Shown piece by piece: positions 26,563-33,914 of a stretch of 64,000 bases of DNA. The DNA comes from Anaerococcus senegalensis JC48. Lineage in GTDB: Bacteria; Bacillota; Clostridia; Tissierellales; Peptoniphilaceae. How positions within the stretch are numbered: the stretch's first letter is position 1; the number at the start of each line of letters is the position of its first letter. The position numbers were made by a program, and so were the translations under genes. The stretch spans positions 1,232,059 through 1,296,058 of the forward strand of contig NZ_HE578907.1 in assembly GCF_000321005.1 (NCBI RefSeq). The letters run 5' to 3'. The notes beneath the pieces are model-generated. The model was not told the DNA's origin and ran no database searches. It worked only from the letters and a program-made list of their open reading frames with translations.

Positions 26563-27451
26563 CTAGTTTATCTAGTTTTTCTTTTATTTGTTCAATTTTA
26601 CTTGATGTTTTTTTATTTTCTTTTCTTAATTTTCTAATTCTCCACAATAAGATTATTATTATAATTAAGGCTAAGAAAAATAAAATTCTAAATATCCAGT
26701 TCATTTTGTTTTCTTTGATCAATTCTTCATCTACACTTTCTACATATTCTACCCTGTGACCTCTTACCAAAAGTCTGTGAGAATTTATCATAAAAGGTGT
26801 ACAGGTTAAAAGAGTCGCATAATCATGACCTGGTGCAATCATCAACTCATCAAAATTGCTTGGTTCAATTACTTTTATTTGATCGACTTGATAGGCTAGA
26901 GTTTTTTCTATATTGTGAATATAAAATTTATCTCCAACTTCAAGTTCGTTCAAATTTGTAAATAAAGTTTTTTCTGGAAGTCCCCTATGGGCTGTAAGAA
27001 CAGTGTGAGTATTATTTCCACCAACAGGAAGAGAAGTTCCTTCCAAATGTCCCACACCTTTTTGCAAAATATCTTCACTAGTTCCTGCATAAATCGGTAA
27101 GTCTTGGTTTATTTTTGGAATTTCAACGTGGCCTATCATCTCTTCAACTTCAAGCATTCTTGCATATTCTTTCCTACCTTCTTCTCGTCTTTTTTTAGTA
27201 AAAGGATCGTTGGTAGGACCTCCTGATAGGGAATCATTATAAGCTTTTGCAAGTCCAATTCGCCTTTGAATTTCTTCTTTTTCAAGTTTACTTTTCCCTT
27301 CATTAAATACTTCAACTTGCTTATTAGAATCGATTTCATAGTAAAATCTAGAAATAATTGGATAAAGTAGGATTACAATTCCTATTAAAAAAATAAGTTT
27401 CCATAAAAGATTAGATTTTTTTGATTTTTTCTTCTTAATATTCTTTTTCAT
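26537..27451 (-). CDS. Class C sortase 1
   Basis: 304 residues. Basic N-terminus, membrane helix about 16-35, lid region TNDPFTKKRREEG, catalytic AHRGLPEKTLF and TLLTCTPFMINSHRLLVRGHR, C-terminal helix then a Lys-rich tail. First gene of the minus-strand pilus operon: sortases come first and pilins after, the opposite of the common order. The divergent promoter region lies at 27452-27607. Confidence 0.94.
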   Translation of the reverse strand: MKKNIKKKKSKKSNLLWKLIFLIGIVILLYPIISRFYYEIDSNKQVEVFNEGKSKLEKEEIQRRIGLAKAYNDSLSGGPTNDPFTKKRREEGRKEYARMLEVEEMIGHVEIPKINQDLPIYAGTSEDILQKGVGHLEGTSLPVGGNNTHTVLTAHRGLPEKTLFTNLNELEVGDKFYIHNIEKTLAYQVDQIKVIEPSNFDELMIAPGHDYATLLTCTPFMINSHRLLVRGHRVEYVESVDEELIKENKMNWIFRILFFLALIIIIILLWRIRKLRKENKKTSSKIEQIKEKLDKLGEDDDKKE

Positions 27452-27607
27452 TTTATCACCGTATTTTTATAATTCTTTCTTACTAAATTTAATCTTACAC
27501 CAAAAAAGCTTATTAATAAAGGATTTTTTAAAAAATACAGAAATTTCTTTAAAATTTTATGGACATTTATTAATAATTCTTTATCTATATATGAAAGGAG
27601 CGATAAT

Positions 27608-27790
27608 ATGAAACTAAGAATTAAATATGAAATTAACGATGGTGAAAAGACAAGAAAATATTCAAGAACATTTTCAAATCTTGATGAAAATCTTACAAAC
27701 GAAGATTTATCAAACTTCGCTAAAGCTTATATCTCACTTAGTGAAGTTGAAAATCAATTGTTTGAAAAGATCACAGAAGAAAGAATCTAG
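27608..27790 (+). CDS. DUF1659-family small protein
   Basis: 60 residues, ATG after GAAAGGAGCG. KLRIKYEINDGEKTRKYSRT, then SNLDENLTNEDLSNFAKAY fits DUF1659, small cytosolic Firmicutes proteins of unknown function that are nearly always paired with a DUF2922 gene, as here. Confidence 0.85.
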   Translation: MKLRIKYEINDGEKTRKYSRTFSNLDENLTNEDLSNFAKAYISLSEVENQLFEKITEERI

Positions 27791-27808
27791 AAATAGAAAG
27801 GAGATACT

Positions 27809-28030
27809 ATGAATACAAAAACACTAAAATTATCTTTTAAAGATAATCAAGGAAAAAGCAAAATGGTAAGTATAAATCATCCAAAAGCTAACCTTGATGA
27901 CCAAACTGTAAAAGCTCAAATGGAAGCTATGTTAAACTCAAAGCTTTTAGAAACAAAAGATGGTAAGGTTACAAGTATAAATAAAGCTTATATGGAAAAT
28001 ATTTCAAGAGAAGATTTTAATCTAGTCTAA
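27809..28030 (+). CDS. DUF2922-family small protein
   Basis: 73 residues, ATG 27809 after GAAAGGAGATACT, 18 bases after the DUF1659 stop. The pattern TLKLSFKDNQGKSKMVSINH and PKANLDDQTVKAQMEAM fits DUF2922. The pair forms one operon ending in a strong terminator. Function unknown. Confidence 0.86.
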   Translation: MNTKTLKLSFKDNQGKSKMVSINHPKANLDDQTVKAQMEAMLNSKLLETKDGKVTSINKAYMENISREDFNLV

Positions 28031-28033
28031 AAA

Positions 28034-28073
28034 AAAAGGTTGCAAACAAATTAAGTTTTGCAACCTTTTTTTG
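28034..28073 (+). terminator. Terminator of DUF1659/DUF2922 operon
   Basis: AAAAAGGTTGCAAA and TTTTGCAACCTTTTT, with T-run. Confidence 0.92.
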
Positions 28074-28133
28074 TTTGAGATTTCATAGATACTACTTCGT
28101 TTTAATTTTTACTTTTTTACTTATTTTTACTAT

Positions 28134-28242
28134 GAGATCTCTCCACACTAAAACACATTTCTTTGCAAATTTTTCCGTGATTTCATAATACTTTTAGGGA
28201 TAAACATGCCAATCAAGGCATATTTATCAGGTCGAGATGGGT
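28134..28242 (+). repeat. Composite PR element, plus orientation
   Basis: GAGATCTCTCCAC at the left, GGTCGAGATGGGT at the right. In between, TTTTCCGTG as in the copy at 32718 and the hairpin GATAAACATGCC ... GGCATATTTATC. An isolated copy 8 kb from the previous one. Confidence 0.88.
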
Positions 28243-28448
28243 GATGATTGGCTGGTTTTAATTATTAAAGTTTTTATTTTTGGATTTTTACTTGGCGTAT
28301 ACCCTATTTAGTCACAAGTGTATTAAAATCGAGTAAAATAGGTTATAATTGTAATGAACGTAGGTAAAAAGCTAGACCTTTCGACTTCGCTATTGCTCCG
28401 CTCAAGGAAGTCCACTTCGTTTTACTTTTTCCTCTAATTTTCCAAATA

Positions 28449-28475
28449 AAAAACCCACAATTAATACTGTGGGTT
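28449..28475 (-). terminator. Terminator of the His-rich protein gene
   Basis: AACCCACA and TGTGGGTT pair around ATTAATAC; T-run on the minus strand. Confidence 0.82.
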
Positions 28476-28480
28476 CTAGA

Positions 28481-28864
28481 TTATCTCATATGTTTCTTAC
28501 ATTCATCATTTCTATTAGAAAATTTCCTTGACATATGATGATGGTTTTTATTTCTTTTCTCTTTTCCTACTCTATGGCAAGTATCATAAGAGTTTTTATT
28601 GGTGGAGTGCTTGCATGTTTGCATATCCATGTAGTTTTCGTTCATAAAATCTTTGCAAGCTTGGTAGCCTTCACTTTTGTATGTTTCATCACAATAGTCT
28701 GCCATATGGTTTTCGCAGTCTCTGTGCATGTGATTGTGATAATAAGAATCTTCATTTATACATATATTTGATTCAGTTTCATTTTGCGTATTGTCCATGT
28801 TTTTAGCATATCCCGCACCGCCTACTAGGCTTGTTGCTAATAATATTGCAAATATTTTATTCAT
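28481..28864 (-). CDS. Secreted His/Cys/Met-rich protein, possible metal binder
   Basis: 127 residues. A signal peptide (about 1-20, ending GGAGYA) is followed by a small domain dense in His, Cys, Met, Asp and Asn: YYHNHMHRDCENHMADYC, later QACKDFMNENYMDMQTCKH and NKNHHHMSRKF. At least six Cys and ten His suggest metal binding or a disulfide-rich fold outside the membrane. It lies 200 bases downstream of a heavy-metal export operon on the same strand, which supports a metal role, but I recognise no named family. The leader holds unusual hairpins (28928-28992). Confidence 0.72.
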   Translation of the reverse strand: MNKIFAILLATSLVGGAGYAKNMDNTQNETESNICINEDSYYHNHMHRDCENHMADYCDETYKSEGYQACKDFMNENYMDMQTCKHSTNKNSYDTCHRVGKEKRNKNHHHMSRKFSNRNDECKKHMR

Positions 28865-28927
28865 ATATTTTTCCCTTTATTCATTTCTACTCCTGAACTA
28901 TACCTCGATTTTATATTTTATCATAAT

Positions 28928-28992
28928 TTTGTCTTCAGACAAAGTTGTCTGATCAGACCGAAGACAAACCCCAGCATAAACTGGCGTTTGTC
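28928..28992 (-). promoter_or_regulatory. Overlapping, mutually exclusive hairpins
   Basis: TTTGTCTTC (28928) can pair with GAAGACAAA (28960), while GACAAACCCCAG (28963-28974) can pair with CTGGCGTTTGTC (28981-28992). The two stems share GACAAA, so only one can form. On the plus strand the second is followed by T-rich DNA, on the minus strand both lie in the leader of the His-rich protein gene. Confidence 0.45.
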
Positions 28993-29026
28993 TTTATTTT
29001 TTTATCGTTTTAAGCTATTTTTGCAA

Positions 29027-29066
29027 TAAAAAAATCCCTAGTTAAGTTCATGACTTTCCTAGGGAA
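29027..29066 (-). terminator. Terminator of metal-export operon
   Basis: CTAGGGA and TCCCTAG pair around 17 bases; T-run on the minus strand. Confidence 0.8.
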
Positions 29067-29071
29067 TGTAT

Positions 29072-30919
29072 TTATATTTTCTTTTTTAGTATCCTCATTG
29101 CCCATAGGACTGCTATTATTGTAACTCCAACATCTCCAAATATTGCTAGCCACATATTTGTATATCCTAGTAGTCCTGCTATTAGGATTCCTATTTTGAC
29201 AGCCATTATGAAAATCACGTTTTGCCTTACTGTCCTATTGGTAAGGTCTGAGATTTTCATTAGCTTGCTCATCTCTCTAAATTCTCCGTTAACTACGAGT
29301 ATATCGGATGATTCTATAGCAAGGTCAGATGCTGTTTCTCCCATTGATATACCAACATCTGCATTGGTAAGGACTGGGGCGTCGTTGATACCATCTCCTA
29401 CAAAGACTGTAGGAAGTCCTTTATCTTGGTAGCTTTTCATAATTTCTAGCTTCTGGTCTGGCATTACTTCTGCAAAGTAGTTATCTAGGCCAAGTTCTTT
29501 GGCTGTTTCTTCTACTGCATTTTTTCCATCGCCTGATACTACAGCTATATTTTCAAAATGGTTGTGAAGATCTTCTATAGTTTCAAATGATTGGTCTTTG
29601 ATTTCATCTTCGATTATTACTTTTGCAGCAAGCTTGTCATCTATAGATACATAGATTGCCCTGTCATTTTCTTCTCCATCATAGCCAATAAATCTAGCAG
29701 AACCTATCTTGATTAGGTCTCCATCCTTGCTAGTAGCTCTTACACCAAGGCCCTTTTCATTGGTCACTTCTTCAAACAAATCATGTTTTTCATCACGGTC
29801 TAGACTTTCTACGATCCCTTTTGCTATAGGATGGGTGCTCATTAGCTCGATATTATATATATAATCGAGGATTTTTTCCCTATCATCGTCAGTAAAATAT
29901 TCTATATCTTTTACTTTGAAATTCCCTGTAGTGAGGGTTCCGGTTTTGTCTGATAATAGGACTTTGGCATTGTTTAGTCCTTCAAAATACTGGCTTCCTT
30001 TTATAAGGATTCCATTTTCACTAGCTAGGCCAAGGCCTGACATAAAGCTTAGTGGGACTGATAATACTAGGCCACATGGGCATGATATTACTAAAAATGT
30101 AGCTGCCAAGAATATAGAGTCATACCAATCTCCTCCAAAAAATAGGGGAGGGATGATCGCTACTATAAGCGCAATAGCTACAACAATTGGGGTATAGATT
30201 TTGGCAAATCTTGTTACCATCTTTTCACTTTCAGACTTACTTTCTGCGGAATCTTCTATAATCTCCATAATCTTTGCTGCAACAGAATCATCAAATTCTT
30301 TTTGGGCGCGTATTTTGATAATACCCTCAGTAAGAAGGGATGAAGATATAATCTCAGACCCTACTTCGGCTTCTACTGGCATGGATTCTCCAGTGACAGA
30401 GGATGTATCAAGGAGGCCATGACCTTCTATAACGACACCATCCACACCAATTTTCTCACCATCACGAACCAGGAGGATATCTCCTACTTCTACATCATCT
30501 AGGTCGATTTCTGTAGTAGAACCATCTGGGTTTACCTTATTGGCCACATCAGGCACTAAGTCTAGGAGTCCTTCTATGTTTTGGCGGGACTTATGGCTTG
30601 CTATATTTTCAAATAAATCACCAAAATTATAAAAAAGTATTACAGCTATAGCTTCTATCTGTTGTCCCAAGAGAAAGGCTGATATGGATGCTATAGTCAA
30701 AAGGAAGTTCTCATCCATGGCCTGGCCACGGATGATTCCCTTAAAACCTTTTATCAAAACATTCCATGCAGATAGCAAGTAGGCTAATAAAAACCCACCC
30801 ACAATCCATATACTTTCACCTATATTATTCCTTAATACTGCTAATATAGCAGTAAAAATACCTATAGCTATAAGTTTACTCAGCTCCTTTTTGTGAGCAT
30901 CTGTCATAGACTCAAACAT
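29072..30919 (-). CDS. cadA: P1B-type heavy-metal ATPase (Zn/Cd/Pb class)
   Basis: 615 residues, cytoplasmic-membrane exporter. Visible: actuator TGESMPV (near 173), the ion-path SCPCGL (CPC, near 279), the phosphorylation site DKTGTLT (near 325), HPIAK nucleotide motif (near 363), hinge GDGINDAPVL (near 512) and MGETASD. The last helices carry FGDVGVTIIAVLWAMR, whose Asp is typical of the Zn2+/Cd2+/Pb2+ group P1B-2. The usual N-terminal metal-binding domain is missing; a free HMA-domain protein is encoded five bases upstream. Third gene of the operon regulator-HMA-ATPase. Confidence 0.94.
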   Translation of the reverse strand: MFESMTDAHKKELSKLIAIGIFTAILAVLRNNIGESIWIVGGFLLAYLLSAWNVLIKGFKGIIRGQAMDENFLLTIASISAFLLGQQIEAIAVILFYNFGDLFENIASHKSRQNIEGLLDLVPDVANKVNPDGSTTEIDLDDVEVGDILLVRDGEKIGVDGVVIEGHGLLDTSSVTGESMPVEAEVGSEIISSSLLTEGIIKIRAQKEFDDSVAAKIMEIIEDSAESKSESEKMVTRFAKIYTPIVVAIALIVAIIPPLFFGGDWYDSIFLAATFLVISCPCGLVLSVPLSFMSGLGLASENGILIKGSQYFEGLNNAKVLLSDKTGTLTTGNFKVKDIEYFTDDDREKILDYIYNIELMSTHPIAKGIVESLDRDEKHDLFEEVTNEKGLGVRATSKDGDLIKIGSARFIGYDGEENDRAIYVSIDDKLAAKVIIEDEIKDQSFETIEDLHNHFENIAVVSGDGKNAVEETAKELGLDNYFAEVMPDQKLEIMKSYQDKGLPTVFVGDGINDAPVLTNADVGISMGETASDLAIESSDILVVNGEFREMSKLMKISDLTNRTVRQNVIFIMAVKIGILIAGLLGYTNMWLAIFGDVGVTIIAVLWAMRILKKKI

Positions 30920-30923
30920 TATC

Positions 30924-31148
30924 CTACCTCACTAAGACAGTCCCTGGCTCAAGCTTATCAGCAAGTCTATTAGCCTCATCAAAGATAGCATCTTCATTAG
31001 CACCATCAGCTAAGTCCATCTTTAGCTTCAAAGTTAGGAATGATAGGTTAGCATCATTCACTCCATCAATTTTCTTAACAGCCTCTTCAATCTTTGCTGC
31101 ACAATTTGGGCATAGGTCATCACTTTCTACTTTATATTTAACTTTCAT
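30924..31148 (-). CDS. Free-standing HMA-domain metal-binding protein
   Basis: 74 residues with the ferredoxin-like HMA fold order: VKYKVESDDLCPNCAAKIEEAVKK, with CxxC at about 13-16, then VNDANLSFLTLKLKMDLADG. The usual GMTCxxC start is replaced by DDLCPNC. It sits between regulator and ATPase, five bases before the ATPase gene, so it is probably the detached N-terminal metal-binding domain or a chaperone delivering metal to the pump. Confidence 0.9.
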   Translation of the reverse strand: MKVKYKVESDDLCPNCAAKIEEAVKKIDGVNDANLSFLTLKLKMDLADGANEDAIFDEANRLADKLEPGTVLVR

Positions 31149-31157
31149 TATATTCTC

Positions 31158-31457
31158 CTATTCTTTAATATGTTCTAATCCTGTCTTAAAAATCGTCTTG
31201 ACGTGGTCATCGGCAAGTTCGTAGTATATTGACTTGCCACTTCTCTTGGAACTGACCAAATTGTTATCCTTCAACCTCTTTAGCTGGTGGCTTATAGACG
31301 ACTGGCTCATATCCAAGACTTCTGCAATTTCGCATACACAAGTAGGTCCACTAAAAAGCACATTCATAATCCTAAGCCTAGTCGAATCGCCAAAAACCTT
31401 AAATAGGTCAGCTAAATCAAATAAAATTTCCTCATCTTTGATAGTTATCATTATCAC
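31158..31457 (-). CDS. ArsR/SmtB-family metal-sensing repressor
   Basis: 99 residues. Winged helix with the recognition region LDMSQSSISHQLKRLKDNNLV (about 48-68). PTCVCEIAEVL at 37-47 matches the CVC metal-binding box (ELCVCD) of CadC/CmtR-type sensors of Cd, Pb and Zn. A C-terminal DDHVKTIFKTGLEH could provide the alpha5 His-type site of SmtB proteins. First gene of the metal operon, so it presumably represses its own promoter at 31481-31517 until metal binds. Confidence 0.93.
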   Translation of the reverse strand: MIMITIKDEEILFDLADLFKVFGDSTRLRIMNVLFSGPTCVCEIAEVLDMSQSSISHQLKRLKDNNLVSSKRSGKSIYYELADDHVKTIFKTGLEHIKE

Positions 31458-31460
31458 CTC

Positions 31461-31517
31461 CGTTTATATGATTATATGTTTATATGAACATTATAGCATA
31501 TGTATTTCTAATGTCAA
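31461..31517 (-). promoter_or_regulatory. Promoter and operator of metal operon
   Basis: On the minus strand TTGACA (31512-31517), 16 bases, TATAAT (31490-31495): near-perfect consensus. Just after it, CATATAAAC and CATATAATC-type words repeat three times, a likely ArsR-family operator. GTCAAAT and ATTTGAC also face each other across 31511-31553. Confidence 0.75.
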
Positions 31518-31611
31518 ATTTATATGTGAATAATTTTAATATATGAATATTTGACTTCTGTCTTTGTTTTAAGCCTAATAATCCTATCAATAGTTCTAAT
31601 TTTGAGTATAA

Positions 31612-31743
31612 AGAAGAGTATATGCCTACTCAATCCAAACGTCATGTGACAAAAATGGCTGGATACTAGGATACAAAACTTATCCAGGAAACCTGCACGA
31701 TTCGACAACCTTCCCATCATTAGCTTTAGATATACCAATATGA
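31612..31743 (+). pseudogene. Transposase fragment (IS1182-like)
   Basis: A 44-codon plus-strand frame ending at TGA 31741 reads VYAYSIQTSCDKNG then WILGYKTYPGNLHDSTTF, which matches the DDE region of IS1182-family transposases (DKxGfvLGy..tPGNvHDs). The rest of the element is not recognisable. 31744-31927 holds no gene. Confidence 0.7.
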
Positions 31744-31927
31744 TAGAAAAAGCAAAAATGAGTATGAAAGCAGCACTAACCTTTGCGTGCGTAAATATGA
31801 AAAAAACTAGCAAAATTATTTACAGACCCTCTAATATTTAAAATATGGGGTTTATTTAGTGCCACTTTTTTACCTTTCCAAGCGGGATTTTTACTCTTTA
31901 ACAAAAAAGATAGAATCCCCCGTTTAA

Positions 31928-32255
31928 TTAATACCATTTTTTTCCATTGTATTCTGTGTGCTCTAAGTCTATCTTTTCCCAGCTACCAAACTTGGCAATA
32001 TATTTATTTTTAAGCTCTTCGTACTCTTCTTTACTTACCTCTACGGTGTCATACTGACTGTAGTGGTAGAGAGACCTACTAGATTTTATAAATTCCCCCA
32101 TATCTCTTCTACAAATCAACTCATAGAATTCTTTAGGCACTGACTTATCCTTAACTTTTTTCTTATCTTGTGCCAACCACTGCCAAGCTGTTTTCCATAC
32201 TCCACGTTTACGCAAAACTGCTTTAATTTCTTCCTCAGTGAAAGAAATAGTATCC
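31928..32255 (-). pseudogene. Unknown gene, C-terminal part after a frame break
   Basis: The frame KCCFYEDTISFTEEEIKAVLR then KRGVWKTAWQWLAQDKKKVKD ends at TGG TAT and stop at 31928. No ATG with a ribosome site begins it; the nearest starts are a TTG at 32215. The frame runs back into the end of the preceding gene in another phase, so this is probably the C-terminal half of that gene after a one-base shift near 32265. The product of neither half is recognisable. Confidence 0.55.
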
Positions 32256-32271
32256 TCGTAAAAACAGCACT

Positions 32272-32646
32272 TTACAGTACTACTGTGTCTAAATCTTCCA
32301 AATAATTAGCATAGTCCTCTATACTATAAAACATTTCAAAAACGTACTCTTCACTTTTAGGCTTTCTAAAACTCATAGCCCAATCGCTTACAAATTTTAT
32401 ATCTCCGCTATGCCAGTCATTGTAAAAAACTATTTCTTTAGCTTTCTCATATAATTCTCCCACATATTTGTCTGTATATTCGTCCCAACTTTCATCTACA
32501 TACTTATTAAAAAGAGCTTTATCATCATCTTCGGTCAAACCTTCTTTTTTTAGTCTTTCTCTAGATACACCGCAAATTTCATTCCACTTACCAAAGTATT
32601 TTCTGTCTAAAACTTGATATCTACAATACCAATGAAGATCTTTCAC
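32272..32646 (-). CDS. Unknown acidic protein, probably N-terminal part of a split gene
   Basis: 124 residues, Trp-, Tyr- and Asp-rich: HWYCRYQVLDRKYFGKWNEI, ESWDEYTDKYVGELYEKA and a C-terminal EMFYSIEDYANYLEDLDTVVL. No signal peptide or helix bundle. Ends within the same stretch where the next frame begins. I recognise no family. It stands in an accessory zone beside PR elements and a transposase remnant. Confidence 0.6.
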   Translation of the reverse strand: MKDLHWYCRYQVLDRKYFGKWNEICGVSRERLKKEGLTEDDDKALFNKYVDESWDEYTDKYVGELYEKAKEIVFYNDWHSGDIKFVSDWAMSFRKPKSEEYVFEMFYSIEDYANYLEDLDTVVL

Positions 32647-32717
32647 TATATCATCTAGACTATATTTCAGATTATTTTTTTTGAATGCATATTCTGTATT
32701 TTATATTGGTTTTTTAT

Positions 32718-32914
32718 GAGATCTCTCGACTACTAAAATCAGTTTATATTATAAACTTTTCCGTGCTTATAAAAACTCATTTACTACGTAAATTCTACCG
32801 TGCTCTCGCACTAGTTTTCAAGGATTTATAACCGAAATCAACGGTTATAAATCTGCACTTATTTTTAGGGATAATTATGCCAAATCAAGGCATAATTATC
32901 AGCTCGAGATGGGT
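32718..32914 (+). repeat. Composite PR element with two hairpin modules
   Basis: GAGATCTCTCGACTAC on the left, GCTCGAGATGGGT on the right. Modules in order: TTTTCCGTGC, CTACCGTGCTCTCGCACTAG, hairpin GATTTATAACCG ... CGGTTATAAATC, hairpin GATAATTATGCC ... GGCATAATTATC. The two hairpin stems differ but their loops both read AAATCAA. Confidence 0.9.
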
Positions 32915-33054
32915 TATAGATTTGCTTTGTTTTTTACTAAAGTTTATATCTGTTTAATTGGCTTATTTTATATTCCATCTTTTGTTTACTAATTTTAAAT
33001 TTTAATATATAGAAATTTATATCAATTCGAAGTTAGTAAGTACATTGATAAATT

Positions 33055-33082
33055 ACCCATCTCGAGCTTGTTGAGAGATCTC
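33055..33082 (-). repeat. PR element, minus orientation (last copy)
   Basis: ACCCATCTCGAGCTTGTTG then AGAGATCTC, partner of the composite copy at 32718. No further copy was seen to the end of the window. The 33083-33313 stretch is T-rich with nothing else recognised. Confidence 0.9.
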
Positions 33083-33313
33083 TTTTTTTATATTTAGATT
33101 GTAATTTATTTTTTTCTTTGAAATATCTCCAATTATTTTTAATTTTTATTCTATTTTGTCTTAAATTCCTTTTATTTTATTTTTTACATTGGCAAAGTTC
33201 ATTTAGCCTTATTTTTTCCTTTTTATTGGCTTTTATCCAATTAAACTTTTTTTACAAATTTTACTAGAATTATGGTGTCGACAAATACAAGCGATCGCAG
33301 TTAGGAAAATTTT

Positions 33314-33835
33314 ATGAAAATATGTGTTGAAAATTTAAATGCGATTATAGAAAAATATGAGCCACTTTTAATTTCTATGAGTGCTAGGTTTCCTGTTTTT
33401 GATAGGAATGAGGCTTATATTATGGCAAGGGATATGGTTTTTGAAATTGTAAAAGATTTTGATCCTGATAAGGGAAAGTTTGGTGGATATTTAAAATATA
33501 GACTCTATTTTTATTTTTTAAACGAATGTAAAAAACAAAGAGTTGATTCTTTGAATAGTTTTGATAAAAATGGTGTGGAAATTATTGAAAAAATTGAAGA
33601 TGATTTTTGTCTAGAGGATAATTTTATCAAAAACGTAGAAATTGAAGAGCTTTTTAAGTCCTTAAAGATTTTGAAAAAACAAGAGAGGGAAATTTTGTAT
33701 CTTAAATATGATAAAAATCTTCCTCATAAGGAAATTGCAAGGCTTTTGAATCTTTCTGTTAAGTCTATCACAAATTATCATTATAATATTATTAGAAAAC
33801 TTAGAAAATATTTTATTGATAATGATTTGTTTTAG
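33314..33835 (+). CDS. Sigma-70-family RNA polymerase sigma factor
   Basis: 173 residues. Region 2: EAYIMARDMVFEIVKDFDPDKG then KFGGYLKYRLYFYFLNECKK (about 28-76). A short linker follows, then region 4 with KKQEREILYLKYDKNLPHKE then IARLLNLSVKSITNYHYNII (about 119-160), a helix-turn-helix. There is no region 1 or 3, so the size and shape fit alternative sigmas of the SigH/ComX or ECF kind. AGGAAAA precedes the ATG. It is followed 79 bases later by a ComK-like gene. In staphylococci and Listeria an alternative sigma and ComK together switch on DNA-uptake genes, so a competence role is a reasonable inference. Confidence 0.85.
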   Translation: MKICVENLNAIIEKYEPLLISMSARFPVFDRNEAYIMARDMVFEIVKDFDPDKGKFGGYLKYRLYFYFLNECKKQRVDSLNSFDKNGVEIIEKIEDDFCLEDNFIKNVEIEELFKSLKILKKQEREILYLKYDKNLPHKEIARLLNLSVKSITNYHYNIIRKLRKYFIDNDLF

Positions 33836-33842
33836 ACTTTTA

Positions 33843-33910
33843 TTGACTTATTATTCTTTTTATTATACACTTAATGTCTAGAGAAGTCTTTCTTCTTTAA
33901 AGAAAGGAGG
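33843..33910 (+). promoter_or_regulatory. Promoter-like boxes and hairpin at comK-like ribosome site
   Basis: TTGACT (33843) and TATACA (33864) may form a promoter. CTTTCTT (33888-33894) and AAGAAAG (33900-33906) form a 7-bp hairpin with a 5-base loop whose right arm overlaps the ribosome site AAAGGAGG (33903-33910), which could hold translation down. Confidence 0.5.
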
Positions 33911-33914
33911 ATTT

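Noticed and set aside
28376-28430. TTTCGACTTCGC and CCACTTCGTTTT near the His-rich gene as another PR copy
   Set aside because: Neither GAGATCTC nor CGAGATGGGT is present; only short TCGACTTCG words match.
31520-31813. A 97-residue minus-strand frame upstream of the metal regulator
   Set aside because: It overlaps the regulator's promoter and runs antisense to a recognisable transposase fragment; no ribosome site.
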